Source: Streptomyces marispadix (GTDB lineage: Bacteria; Actinomycetota; Actinomycetes; Streptomycetales; Streptomycetaceae). From it: a DNA stretch of 64,000 nucleotides. How positions within the stretch are numbered: the stretch's first letter is position 1; the number at the start of each line of letters is the position of its first letter. Positions 46,465 to 55,577 of this stretch are shown one piece after another. The position numbers were made by a program, and so were the translations under genes. The DNA is taken from positions 310,001 to 374,000 of the forward strand of contig NZ_JAKWJU010000002.1 of assembly GCF_022524345.1 (NCBI RefSeq), given 5' to 3'. The notes beneath the pieces were generated by a model, which worked only from the letters and a program-made list of their open reading frames with translations, searched no databases and was not told the DNA's origin.

Positions 46465-48741
46465 TCAGCCGATGTCCGGGGGATCCACCCGGATCTGCAC
46501 CGGCGCCTCCCGCCGCGTGAGCCGTGCGACGTGCGCCGTCTTCAGCGCCGACGCCAGCGCCGCTCCCGAGCCCTGCGGCACCCGCACCAGCGCACGCACC
46601 CACTGCTCCCCCACCGGCGGATCGCCCGTGCGGCGCGGCCGTCCGGGCTCCATCACGGGAAGCGGCACCGGGCCCAACACCTCGGCGTCGTCGGGCAGTC
46701 GGGCCTGCGCGAGCAGCCCGGCCACGGCCTCTTCCGATCCGCTGACGGCCGCCATCCTCGCCACCGGCGGGAAGCCCAGCTCCGCACGGTCCGCCAGCTC
46801 CCGTACCGCGAAGCCTGCCGGGTCCCAGCGCACCAGCGCCTGTACGGGCCGCAGCGTGGGCTCGGCGACGATCAGCACCGTGCCCCCCGCGTCCGTCGGC
46901 ACCTCGGCTTCCCCGGGCGCGGAACCATCGCCGCTGCGCTCGCCGTGAGCGGCTCCGTCGCCACCTTCGGCCTCGGGCTCCGGCTCCGGTCCGGGCTCCG
47001 GCTCGGGGGCCGACCCGCCCAGTTCCGCGCCCCCCGCAGGCCGTACCAGCGCCGCCGCCGAGAGCCACCGCCGCAGCGCCTCCTCACCGGCGCGCAGATC
47101 GGGGCGCCCCAGCAGCGCCCAGCCGTCCAGCAGCAGCGCCGCCGCATAGCCGGGCCCCTCCGCCACGGGCTCCGCGCCCGGCGTGGAGACGACGATCGCC
47201 GGAGTGCCCGGCACGCTGTCCAGCACCTGCTCCCGTCCCGACGTACGCACCGGCACCGAAGGGAAGGCCCGCCCCAACTCCTCGGCCGTACGCCGCGCTC
47301 CGAAGACCCTGCCGCGCAGCCTGGTGCCGCCGCACTGCCCGCAGTGCCAGCCCGGAACGTCGCGGGCGCACCAGCCGCAGCGCAGCGTGCCGCCCTCCTC
47401 CAGCGCCTCCAGCGGCCCCGAGCAGTGCGGACACCTGGCAGGCGCACGGCACTGCTCACACGCCAGCCTCGGTACGTAGCCCCTACGCGGCACCTGCACC
47501 AGCACGGGCCCGTGCCGCAGGGCGTCCCGCGCCGTGGACCAGGCGAGGCTGGGCAGCCGCGCCGTGCGGGCCGCCGCGTCCCGTGCCTCGTCCAGTTCGC
47601 CGACCGTACGGATACGGGGCGCCGTCCTGCGCAGCGTCTCCCGCCCCGCCTCCAGCGGCCGCGCCCAGCCCGAGTCGACGAGCTGCGCGCCCTCGACGGT
47701 GCAGCCGTGCCCGCCGAGCAGGAAGCCCGCCCGCTCGGTGACGGCCCGCTGGAGCAGCACCTCCCGTGCGTGCGGCTGCGGGGCGTGGTCGTCGCTGAGG
47801 GCGGCGTCCCCGTCGTCCCACAGCACGGCCAGACCGAGATCGCGTACGGGCGCGAACATCGCCGCCCTCGTACCCACCACGGCACGCACCGAGCCGCGCT
47901 TCACCGCAAGCCAGCGTGCGTAGCGCTCCTCGGGGCCCGACTCGGCGGTCAGCAGCACATGGTGTCCCTCGCCCAGCAGCGAGGTGAGCGCGGCGTCTAC
48001 GCGCTGCGCCGCGCGCCCGTCGGGCAGCACCGCCAGCGCCCCCCTTCCCGAGGCGAGCGCGGCGGCCAGCGCACGGGCCGACTCCTCCGGCCAGTGCGGT
48101 CCGGGCAGCGCAGTCCACACGGCACGCGGGGTGGCACCGCCGGCCAGGGCGTCCAGATAACCGGGCCCCTCCGGATAGCGCTCCCAGGTCCCCGGCTCGG
48201 GCGGCCCCGGCGCCGGACGGGGTTCCGGGGAGGGACGCTTCTCGGCACGAGCCATCCGCGGCGGCACCGCGAGCTGCACCACGTCCGCGAGCGAACCGGC
48301 GTACCGGTCGGCGACCGCTCTGCACAGCCTGATCAGCTCGGGCGTGAGAACCCGCTCCGGCGAGAGCACCTGCGCGATGGGCGCCAGCGCACCGGGATAG
48401 TCGCTCTGCGCGACCCGCTCCACGATGAAACCGTTGATCAGACGCCCGCCCTCGCGCCGCCCCTCCTTCTCCCCCGCCCCGAAGCGCACCCTCACCCGCA
48501 CCCCGGGCTGGGCCTCCTCGTCCATCGCGGCGGGCACCGCATAGTCGAAGTAGCGGTCGAGGTGGACCAGCCCCTTGTCCACCAGCACCCGCGCCACGGG
48601 CAGCTCCCCGGCGAGCGCCGCCCCGCGCCACGTCCTCGGCTTCGCCTTCGGCGGCTTGCGCTTCCGTACGGTCTCCCGCAGCAGAGCAAGCTGCTCCGGC
48701 GCCTCCCCGGAGATCTCCCGCTGCCCGTCGTCGCTGCTCAC
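46465..48741 (-). CDS. priA: Probable primosomal protein N' (actinobacterial PriA, helicase motifs missing)
   Basis: The 758-aa protein has the PriA N-terminal DNA-binding domain (ARVLVDKGLVHLDRYFDYAVP), the zinc-binding cysteines (CEQCRAPARCPHCSG, CGWCARD, CGQCGG) and the C-terminal domain. As in other actinobacteria, the Walker A motif is absent (ALPGPHWPEESARAL) and the DEEH box reads WDDGDA, so it is unlikely to be an ATP-driven helicase. It probably helps replication restart as a structural loader. A Glu/Pro/Gly-rich insert lies at about residues 585-640. It is separated from metK by the inserted TIR island. Confidence 0.9.
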   Translation of the reverse strand: MSSDDGQREISGEAPEQLALLRETVRKRKPPKAKPRTWRGAALAGELPVARVLVDKGLVHLDRYFDYAVPAAMDEEAQPGVRVRVRFGAGEKEGRREGGRLINGFIVERVAQSDYPGALAPIAQVLSPERVLTPELIRLCRAVADRYAGSLADVVQLAVPPRMARAEKRPSPEPRPAPGPPEPGTWERYPEGPGYLDALAGGATPRAVWTALPGPHWPEESARALAAALASGRGALAVLPDGRAAQRVDAALTSLLGEGHHVLLTAESGPEERYARWLAVKRGSVRAVVGTRAAMFAPVRDLGLAVLWDDGDAALSDDHAPQPHAREVLLQRAVTERAGFLLGGHGCTVEGAQLVDSGWARPLEAGRETLRRTAPRIRTVGELDEARDAAARTARLPSLAWSTARDALRHGPVLVQVPRRGYVPRLACEQCRAPARCPHCSGPLEALEEGGTLRCGWCARDVPGWHCGQCGGTRLRGRVFGARRTAEELGRAFPSVPVRTSGREQVLDSVPGTPAIVVSTPGAEPVAEGPGYAAALLLDGWALLGRPDLRAGEEALRRWLSAAALVRPAGGAELGGSAPEPEPGPEPEPEAEGGDGAAHGERSGDGSAPGEAEVPTDAGGTVLIVAEPTLRPVQALVRWDPAGFAVRELADRAELGFPPVARMAAVSGSEEAVAGLLAQARLPDDAEVLGPVPLPVMEPGRPRRTGDPPVGEQWVRALVRVPQGSGAALASALKTAHVARLTRREAPVQIRVDPPDIG

Positions 48742-48952
48742 AGCGTTCAGTCATAGCAGACGACGCCGACAGCGAGGCGCGCCGCCGGGCTGTCCGAATG
48801 CCGTCCGTCCCGTCTCGACAACGCCTGGCCCGTTGCTCTTGTCTTCGTACGGGAAACGGGAAACACCCCATTCGTCTTGTTCGCCCGGGACGCCTTCGAC
48901 ACGCTGGCTCATCGTGACGCCGGACCCTGGGCGGACGGTCACGGAGGAACAC

Positions 48953-50272
48953 GTGCCTGAGCAACAACTCCCATTCGGACCGGCACTGCGTCGCATGCGC
49001 CTCGAAGCCGGGCTGTCGCTCGGCCAGTTGTCGCAGCACGTCCACTACAGCAAGGCACAACTCAGCAAGGTCGAACGCGGGTTGAAGACCCCGAGCGCCG
49101 AACTCGCCCGGTTGTGCGACGCCAGGCTCCGGGCGGGCGGGGAGCTGCTGTCGCTCTTACCGGAGCAGCCGCCGGCGAAACTGCCGGCCGCCGACGAGGA
49201 ACGGGGGAAGGAGGAGGTGTGGCTGATGCATCTGTCAGCAGACGGGCCGAGCTGGTTCCAGCCGATGGGCCGACGGCAGGTGATGGCTGCTGGAGCTGCC
49301 GGGGCGGCAGCGGCCGTCGGGCTGGGCACGAGCGCGGCGGCGGCCGGCCCCGCCACGGAGACCGGAGGCGCGACCCTGCTGGAGACCGCACGTTCGCTCT
49401 TCGACCAGTACCGCCGCCTAGGCCAGACCTCCAGCCCGGAGGTCGTGCTGCCCGCTCTCATCGCCCAGACGCACTCGCTGCGTGAACTGTCCGCGCGCAC
49501 GGGCCCGCGCAGCCGCGACGCCCTGCTGCGTCTCGCCTCCCGCTACGCCGAGTACGTGGGCTGGCTCGTACAGGAGACGGGCAACGACGCGGCAGCGCTG
49601 TGGTGGACGGACCGCGCCGTCGGCCTTGCCGCGGAGGGAGGGGACACGGATCTGGCGGCGTATGCGCTGGTGCGGCGCGGTCTCATCACTCTCTACCGGC
49701 AAGATGGCCGCCAGACGGTGTCGTTGGCCCAGCAGGCGCAGGGCTCGGCACTGCCGCCGCGGATACGTGGCCTCGCCTGGCAGCGTGAGGCTCAGGGCCA
49801 CGCCCTCGCCGGGGATTACGACGCGTGCATGCGCTGCCTGGACCGCGCCCGCGAGCTGCTCCGCCACGAGGAGCCGCAGGCAGCGGCCCCCGTACTGGGG
49901 ACCACGACGCTTGCGGACCCCGTATCCACGGTGACGGGGTGGTGCATGCACGACCTCGGCCGCCCGCACAAGGCAGCACGGATCCTCGAAGAGCAGATCA
50001 GCCGAATTCCGCCGCACGCGCTGCGGGCGCGAACGCGATACGGCGTTCGGCACGCCCTCGCGCAGGCGATGGCCGGGGAGATCGACCACGCCTGCGATCT
50101 GGCCCGGGAACTGCTCGGAGCGGCGAGTGCCGTTCAGTCGGCGACGATTCACAGCGATCTCACCCGCCTGTGCCGGATCCTTGCCCGTCATCCCAACAGC
50201 CCCGCTGTGCGGGCCATTTCACCAGCGATCAACACGACCCTCTATGCCGGCGACTGGCGAACGTCCTTATGA
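48953..50272 (+). CDS. XRE-family HTH regulator with TPR-like C-terminal region (TIR island gene 1)
   Basis: The 439-aa protein has an N-terminal XRE HTH (LRRMRLEAGLSLGQLSQHVHYSKAQLSKVERG, about 11-43) and a hydrophobic alanine-rich segment after RRQ (about 107-132) that could be a membrane or Tat-like anchor. A helical, TPR-like region of about 280 residues follows. GTG 48953 has GGAGG at 43-47 of the same line, 5 nt upstream. It has two TTA leucine codons, at residue 69 (49157-49159) and as the last sense codon (50267-50269). Its stop overlaps an ATG in front of the TIR gene (TTATGA). It probably regulates or senses for the island. Confidence 0.85.
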   Translation: MPEQQLPFGPALRRMRLEAGLSLGQLSQHVHYSKAQLSKVERGLKTPSAELARLCDARLRAGGELLSLLPEQPPAKLPAADEERGKEEVWLMHLSADGPSWFQPMGRRQVMAAGAAGAAAAVGLGTSAAAAGPATETGGATLLETARSLFDQYRRLGQTSSPEVVLPALIAQTHSLRELSARTGPRSRDALLRLASRYAEYVGWLVQETGNDAAALWWTDRAVGLAAEGGDTDLAAYALVRRGLITLYRQDGRQTVSLAQQAQGSALPPRIRGLAWQREAQGHALAGDYDACMRCLDRARELLRHEEPQAAAPVLGTTTLADPVSTVTGWCMHDLGRPHKAARILEEQISRIPPHALRARTRYGVRHALAQAMAGEIDHACDLARELLGAASAVQSATIHSDLTRLCRILARHPNSPAVRAISPAINTTLYAGDWRTSL

Positions 50273-50283
50273 AGGGAGACGAC

Positions 50284-51057
50284 ATGCCCGAGGTCTTCAT
50301 CAACTACCGCACCAACGACGGAGATCAGGCAGCCGCAACGATCGCGCTGGAACTCAACCAGCGATTCGGCGACGGCACCGCATTCCGCGCCAGCGAGTCC
50401 ATCAAGCCCAGCCAGTCCTATCCCGACTCCCTGCTGGCCGGATTACACGCGTGCGGCGCCCTGCTGGCACTCATCGGGCCCGGCTGGCTGGAAGCACCGG
50501 ACAGGCAGCATCCCGGCCGAAGGGCACTCGAAAACGAGGACGACTGGGTGCGCAAAGAGATCCTCGGAGCATTCGCTCGCGGCTTGCCGGTCATCCCGGT
50601 GCTCCTCGGAAGGCACATGGAGCGGCTGGACGCGTCCGCCCTGCCACGCCCGCTGGCCCGGCTCGCCTACGCGCAGTCCCTTCGGTACGACCCTCAGCAG
50701 GCACCCACCGATCTGGCCCGGATCGGCGATGCGTTGACCGATCTCGTGCCCGGCCTCACCGAGAAGGAACGTGAATCGTCCCCGCTTGCCGACGGAGGCG
50801 TACACAACGATGCCGAGATCAATGGCGGAGAAGGTCCGTTCTTTCAGACTCGCGACGTCTCCGGCGGCATCACAACGACGCATATCGGCAACTCCACCGG
50901 CCCGATACACAGCGGGACAGGGGACCAGCACAACCACCATCAGTCCGGCGGCGACGGCGCGACATTCATCTCCGGGGACAATCACGGCGGTGTCAACCAC
51001 GGTGGCGTGAATCAGGACTTCGGCGGCTCCGGACGGCGCAAGCGGGATCAGTCGTGA
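50284..51057 (+). CDS. TIR-domain protein (TIR island gene 2)
   Basis: The 257-aa protein has a TIR_2-type domain at residues 1-160: VFINYRTNDGDQAA, FRASESIKPSQSYPDSLL, LLALIGPGWLE. The DDWVRKEILGAFARGLPVIPVLL segment places Glu92 where SARM1 and bacterial TIR enzymes have the catalytic NADase glutamate. The tail (170-257) is Gly/His/Asn-rich with GPIHSGTGDQHNH at 206-218, repeated almost exactly at the N-terminus of the next protein. ATG 50284 has AAGGGAG five nt upstream; ATG 50269 overlaps the previous stop codon. One TTA codon lies at residue 54 (50443-50445). It likely acts as NADase effector or signal generator. Confidence 0.85.
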   Translation: MPEVFINYRTNDGDQAAATIALELNQRFGDGTAFRASESIKPSQSYPDSLLAGLHACGALLALIGPGWLEAPDRQHPGRRALENEDDWVRKEILGAFARGLPVIPVLLGRHMERLDASALPRPLARLAYAQSLRYDPQQAPTDLARIGDALTDLVPGLTEKERESSPLADGGVHNDAEINGGEGPFFQTRDVSGGITTTHIGNSTGPIHSGTGDQHNHHQSGGDGATFISGDNHGGVNHGGVNQDFGGSGRRKRDQS

Positions 51058-53006
51058 AGGCCAGTACGTACGTCGGCGAATCGGGCGGTCCGTTCCACTC
51101 CGGCACCGGTGACCAGCACAACCACTACTACCCGGATATCCGTGACGCGGTCCGCGAAAAACCGGAGCGCCCCCCGCGACTCGTCGCCGGTGACGCCGTT
51201 CGTCATCTGAAGCAGCGCTTCGTCGATCCCGGCGGTCTGAACGAGGGCAGGCGATTGCTGGAACGTAGCCACGTCGCGCTTCTTGCGGCCGACCCCGGGT
51301 GCGGGGCCCGAAGCGCGGCCAAGATCCTCCTGTGGGAGTTGCCTCATGGCCAGGAGCGCTTTGTTGAGCTGCTGGATCAGTCGGAAGAGGAAGGCGGCAG
51401 CAGCCAGGCTCTGAATCCCGAGCACGTCAAGGACGGAGCACCGCATCTACTCGACCTGACGCGCGCCAGAAGGGATCGATATCCGGTCCTCATGCAGGAT
51501 CTCTCCTCGTTACGCGTGACTGTGCGTGAGAAGGCAGCACGACTTGCGGTCGTACTGTCTCCGGAACACAGGGACCTCCTCAGCGAGGAACTGGCCGATC
51601 TGGTCGTAGAGATCCAGCGTCCCAGGGAGAGCGATGTGCTCCGCCGCCACTTGCTGGTAGACGGCGGCATTCGTCCCGACAGTGAGGACCTGGCGGTCGG
51701 CGAACTGTCCGCCTTCCTCGCAAGTTCCTCAATGGGCGAGATCTCCGAACTGGCACGTCACGTATGCAGCGCGCGTAGCACTTCCAAGGGCACCCACTTC
51801 AAGAGCTGGCTGGACACGGCTCTTTCGGCGATGCGGCCGAAGGACGCCGATGTGGACAAACTGATAGCCGACCAGACGGGCCCTGAACGAGCCCTTCTCC
51901 TTTCCGTGGCTTTCCTGGAAGGCGCGTCGTCCCAGGCGATCTATGGAGCCGCCAACAGGCTGCTGAAGCTCACGAATCACCCTGTGGAACACGCACCGCC
52001 ACTGCAACATCAGCCGCTCGCCGCCCGGTTGAAACGGATCCAGGCATCGGCGGAAGGGGATTGGGGACGAGTACGGTTCGACACGACCACGTTCGCCGAT
52101 GCCGTGCGTTCCTACTTCTGGGACAACTTTCCGCAGTTGCGCGATGAGTTGACCTCCTGGGTCCGCGGAGCCGCCCTGTTTCCTCACGTCGAACGCGAAG
52201 ACATTCTGGGACTGGTACAGCGATACGCCCACCTGTGCCTTCGTACGGGCCTCCCGGAGCAGTTGACCGCCCTGGCAGAGCAGTGGACCAAGGAATCGGC
52301 GACGCAAGCGCAGTTGTCGATGGCCGCACGGGCCCTCGGTGAGGGCGTGATACATCCCCGCCACGGTAGTCACTTCAGGCGCGAGATCTACAAGTGGTCC
52401 CGGGACGGGAGTCTGCCCCGTGGCCGCGCGAGCGTGCTCATCGGCGTCTGTTCCGAGGCTCTTTCCGTCGACTTCCCTCAACAGGCCCTGGTCCGGCTCC
52501 ATCACGTCTCCCACAGCGCCGATCCGCAGGTCCGGAAGATCGCACGCGAAGCCCTCACACGCATCACCGACTCCGACGATCACCTCTACGGGCACCTGCT
52601 GGACCGTCTACTCGACCGTGTACGCGCCGACTTCGAAGGGAAGGGCAGTCAGGACATCGGCACCTTCCTGGACGTAGCCGACCCGGGCCGGCTGCTCGAA
52701 CACGCCGTCGGACAAGCGCGGTTGACCGAACTCTGGGCCGCAGCGCTCAGCAGTCGGGGCGGGGCGGAGTTGAGGCCGACTCTCCACTCCTGGCTGGACC
52801 ACGCCGCGTCGCGTGCAGGCCCCGTGAGCCCCATCGTCTCCGTGCTGGCCCAAGCCTGCGCGCGTGACGGCTCCACGCTCGGAGCGGTTCATGACGCCGC
52901 CTACGGCTGGGCCGGCACCGACGGCGCCCGCCTGCGCGTGGCCGATGCTCTCTGGAGCCAGGCCACCGCCGGACTCGTTATCCACTCGTCCAACTACACG
53001 TGCTGA
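51054..53006 (+). CDS. STAND-like protein with degenerate P-loop (TIR island gene 3)
   Basis: The 650-aa protein starts with GPFHSGTGDQHNH (residues 12-24), the motif shared with the TIR protein. A NTPase-like region follows, with ALLAADPGCGARSAAKILL (about 75-93) at the P-loop position but Ala in place of the Walker lysine, YPVLMQDLSSL as a Walker-B-like strand and RLAVVLSP as a possible sensor strand. The remainder (about 230-650) is helical, HEAT-like and without a known domain. GTG 51054 overlaps the TIR stop codon. A TTA codon lies at residue 153 (51510-51512). The layout suggests a STAND-type sensor or scaffold for the TIR effector. Confidence 0.7.
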   Translation: MKASTYVGESGGPFHSGTGDQHNHYYPDIRDAVREKPERPPRLVAGDAVRHLKQRFVDPGGLNEGRRLLERSHVALLAADPGCGARSAAKILLWELPHGQERFVELLDQSEEEGGSSQALNPEHVKDGAPHLLDLTRARRDRYPVLMQDLSSLRVTVREKAARLAVVLSPEHRDLLSEELADLVVEIQRPRESDVLRRHLLVDGGIRPDSEDLAVGELSAFLASSSMGEISELARHVCSARSTSKGTHFKSWLDTALSAMRPKDADVDKLIADQTGPERALLLSVAFLEGASSQAIYGAANRLLKLTNHPVEHAPPLQHQPLAARLKRIQASAEGDWGRVRFDTTTFADAVRSYFWDNFPQLRDELTSWVRGAALFPHVEREDILGLVQRYAHLCLRTGLPEQLTALAEQWTKESATQAQLSMAARALGEGVIHPRHGSHFRREIYKWSRDGSLPRGRASVLIGVCSEALSVDFPQQALVRLHHVSHSADPQVRKIAREALTRITDSDDHLYGHLLDRLLDRVRADFEGKGSQDIGTFLDVADPGRLLEHAVGQARLTELWAAALSSRGGAELRPTLHSWLDHAASRAGPVSPIVSVLAQACARDGSTLGAVHDAAYGWAGTDGARLRVADALWSQATAGLVIHSSNYTC

Positions 53007-53046
53007 CTCACGCACGTACCGACTCATGCCTCAGGAGGTTCCGGAC

Positions 53047-54258
53047 ATGAGCTCCGGACGCAAGACGGTCGTTGTCTTCGTCAGTGTGATCGGCGAACTG
53101 CTTCTGGTCATCGTCGGTTTGGTGACCCATTGGCCCCTGTGGCTGTGGCCGGTCCTGGGTCTGCTGATCATCGTCACCTCGGTCCTGCTCATCCGGGCGA
53201 CCGCGCCGCCGCCCGACCCGCTGGACCGGGAGTTCAGCCTCGAACCCGACCTACCGATACCGCCCCCGGAACGGCGTGAACAGGTAGTCGCGGACGTCTC
53301 GTTGCCGACTTCGGTACCGGACTACGACTTCCACTTCTCCGCCACGGTGCGCTGGTGTCCCCTGGACGCCCCCGCCGGAGCTCCCGCAGTCAGCCTTGCA
53401 GGCCTGGCCGTGCGTGCCGTACTCGAGCGAGCACGCAATGTGACCGCCGCGCATCCGCCGCACCGGGCCTCGCTCACGCAGCACGAGCTGTCCGGTGAGT
53501 TGGGCACGATGCGCGAGGACTCCTCGGGCCGAGTGCTCGCCATGGCGGAGAGCATCAGCCTGAGACTCTCGGATGCCGACGCGACGCGGCTGGAGCGGCT
53601 GGCCACCGTACGCAAGGAAGAAGAAGTCTGGACGCACGAGCGCAAGTACGAGTGCGACAGGCGCGAGTACCTGGGCAAGGACGTCCTCAAGGACACTGGA
53701 AGCGCCGTCGTGTGGTGGCTCGCGAAACACGACGATCAGGTCCGGCAGGCGGTCGACGAGATCGGACCGCTGGCCCAGCTCTCCTCGGCCGCCAACGACC
53801 GGGACGTGCCCGCGCGCTACCGGCACATGGTCCCCTACCCGGATCCGGAGTCCCAGGCGGGCCCGAGCGCCTACGGCGTCCAATACGAGAACATCGCGGG
53901 CAACGGCGCAGGGGCCCCAGGGAGCGCACATGGGCTCTTCGCCAACGCGGAGAACGGCTTCGGCCACGCCGACGGCACAGAGGCGCCTTCAGAGTCGCCC
54001 ACGACGGGCGACCGCTTCGACGCCCTGCTGGAATCCATGGGCGTACCCGCGGAGCATGCCGACGCCGGAGCTCTGCGCCACATCTTCGCCGATGCGGCCA
54101 CGACGATCGGCCGAGGGGCGGCAGTCGATGACCTTCGTGAGCGCTTCGCTACGGCTGTCGACGGCGACGACGGAGACAAGGCCGAAGGGGCCGCCGCAGA
54201 GGGCCACGGCGACAGCACGGACGGCGACCCTCCGCCAGACGCCCCAGCCCCCGCCTGA
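53047..54258 (+). CDS. Two-helix membrane protein of unknown function (TIR island gene 4)
   Basis: The 403-aa protein has two adjacent N-terminal membrane helices (about residues 7-28 and 31-50) and then a cytoplasmic region. That region has a beta-rich start (DYDFHFSATVRWCPLD), long charged helices (ATRLERLATVRKEEEVWTHERKYECDRREYLG) and a disordered Gly/Ala/Asp tail. The order resembles SPFH/band-7 membrane proteins, but the match is weak and by eye only. AGGAGG at 53033-53038 supports ATG 53047, 40 bp after the STAND-like gene. No TTA codon was seen. It may anchor the complex at the membrane. Confidence 0.65.
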   Translation: MSSGRKTVVVFVSVIGELLLVIVGLVTHWPLWLWPVLGLLIIVTSVLLIRATAPPPDPLDREFSLEPDLPIPPPERREQVVADVSLPTSVPDYDFHFSATVRWCPLDAPAGAPAVSLAGLAVRAVLERARNVTAAHPPHRASLTQHELSGELGTMREDSSGRVLAMAESISLRLSDADATRLERLATVRKEEEVWTHERKYECDRREYLGKDVLKDTGSAVVWWLAKHDDQVRQAVDEIGPLAQLSSAANDRDVPARYRHMVPYPDPESQAGPSAYGVQYENIAGNGAGAPGSAHGLFANAENGFGHADGTEAPSESPTTGDRFDALLESMGVPAEHADAGALRHIFADAATTIGRGAAVDDLRERFATAVDGDDGDKAEGAAAEGHGDSTDGDPPPDAPAPA

Positions 54259-54272
54259 CCCGCACACGACGA

Positions 54273-54304
54273 GGCCCGGCCACCCCCTGAGGGGCGGCCG
54301 GGCC
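54273..54304. terminator. Bidirectional terminator between the TIR island and metK
   Basis: GGCCCGGCC (54273-54281) and GGCCGGGCC (54296-54304) pair, with an inner CCCC/GGGG extension, between convergent island gene 4 (stop 14 bp away) and metK (62 bp away). Confidence 0.8.
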
Positions 54305-54365
54305 CATGAGTCCGTGCGCGGTCGTGCCGGTGCGGCGCTTCTCGCGCCGTAGGCAGGTTCGCCGG

Positions 54366-55577
54366 TTACAGCCCGGCGGCCTTGCGCAGCGCGTCGACGC
54401 GGTCCGTGCGCTCCCAGGTGAAGTCCGGCAGCTCACGGCCGAAGTGGCCGTACGCCGCGGTCTGGGCGTAGATCGGGCGCAGCAGGTCGAGGTCGCGGAT
54501 GATCGCGGCCGGGCGGAGGTCGAAGACCTCGCCGATGGCCTGCTCGATCTTCTCGACGTCGATGGCGGCCGTGCCGAAGGTCTCGACGAAGACGCCCACC
54601 GGCTCGGCCTTGCCGATCGCGTAGGCGACCTGGACCTCGCAGCGGGTGGCCAGCTCCGCGGCCACGACGTTCTTGGCGACCCAGCGCATCGCGTACGCCG
54701 CCGAGCGGTCGACCTTGGACGGGTCCTTGCCGGAGAAGGCGCCGCCGCCGTGACGGGCCATGCCGCCGTAGGTGTCGACGATGATCTTCCGGCCGGTCAG
54801 GCCGGCGTCGCCCATCGGGCCGCCGATCTCGAAGCGGCCGGTGGGGTTGACCAGCAGCCGGTAGCCGCTGGTGTCGAGCTTCACGCCGTCCTCCTCGACG
54901 AGGCGCTTCAGCTCGGGCTCCACGACGTACTCGCGGATGTCCGGGGCGAGCAGCGAGTCGAGGTCAATGTCCGCGGCGTGCTGCGAGGAGACGACGACGG
55001 TGTCGAGACGGACGGCCTTGTCGCCCTCGTACTCGATGGTGACCTGCGTCTTGCCGTCGGGGCGCAGGTAGGGGATCGTGCCGTTCTTCCGCACGTCGGA
55101 CAGGCGCTCGGAGAGGCGGTGCGCGAGCTGCACCGGGAGCGGCATGTACTCGGCGGTCTCGTCACAGGCGTAGCCGAACATCAGGCCCTGGTCGCCCGCG
55201 CCCTGCTTGTCGAGTTCGTCCTCGTCGCCCTCGACACGGTTCTCGTACGCGGTGTCGACGCCCTGCGCGATGTCAGGGGACTGCGCGCCGATCGACTCCG
55301 AGACGCCGCAGGAGGCTCCGTCGAAGCCCTTCTTCGAGGAGTCGTAGCCGATCTCCAGGATCTTGTTGCGCACCAGTGAGGAGATGGGTGCGTAGGCCTT
55401 GGTGGTCACTTCACCGGCGACGTGGACGAGGCCGGTGGTGATCAGTGTCTCGACGGCGACCCGCGAGTGCGGGTCCTCCTTGAGCAGCGCGTCGAGGATC
55501 GTGTCGCTGATCTGGTCAGCAATCTTGTCAGGGTGACCCTCGGTCACAGATTCCGAGGTGAACAGACGGCGGGACAC
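54366..55577 (-). CDS. metK: S-adenosylmethionine synthase
   Basis: The 403-aa protein matches bacterial MetK throughout: [32 protein letters not shown], the KxQVT-type segment, [20 protein letters not shown] and the C-terminal DFTWERTD. It makes SAM from methionine and ATP. The GTG start has GGGAG about 8 nt upstream. Its normal neighbour priA lies on the far side of the inserted island; coaBC is 334 bp upstream. Confidence 0.97.
   Translation of the reverse strand: MSRRLFTSESVTEGHPDKIADQISDTILDALLKEDPHSRVAVETLITTGLVHVAGEVTTKAYAPISSLVRNKILEIGYDSSKKGFDGASCGVSESIGAQSPDIAQGVDTAYENRVEGDEDELDKQGAGDQGLMFGYACDETAEYMPLPVQLAHRLSERLSDVRKNGTIPYLRPDGKTQVTIEYEGDKAVRLDTVVVSSQHAADIDLDSLLAPDIREYVVEPELKRLVEEDGVKLDTSGYRLLVNPTGRFEIGGPMGDAGLTGRKIIVDTYGGMARHGGGAFSGKDPSKVDRSAAYAMRWVAKNVVAAELATRCEVQVAYAIGKAEPVGVFVETFGTAAIDVEKIEQAIGEVFDLRPAAIIRDLDLLRPIYAQTAAYGHFGRELPDFTWERTDRVDALRKAAGL

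Noticed and set aside
46465..48741. PriA as a pseudogene because helicase motifs are missing
   Set aside because: Loss of Walker A and DEEH motifs is a known feature of actinobacterial PriA and the gene is otherwise full length.
48742..54365. att-like direct repeats or integrase marking the TIR island
   Set aside because: No integrase, transposase, tRNA gene or convincing flanking direct repeat was seen at either edge; the only repeat near the left side is a short GGGAAAC duplication at 48851-48864.
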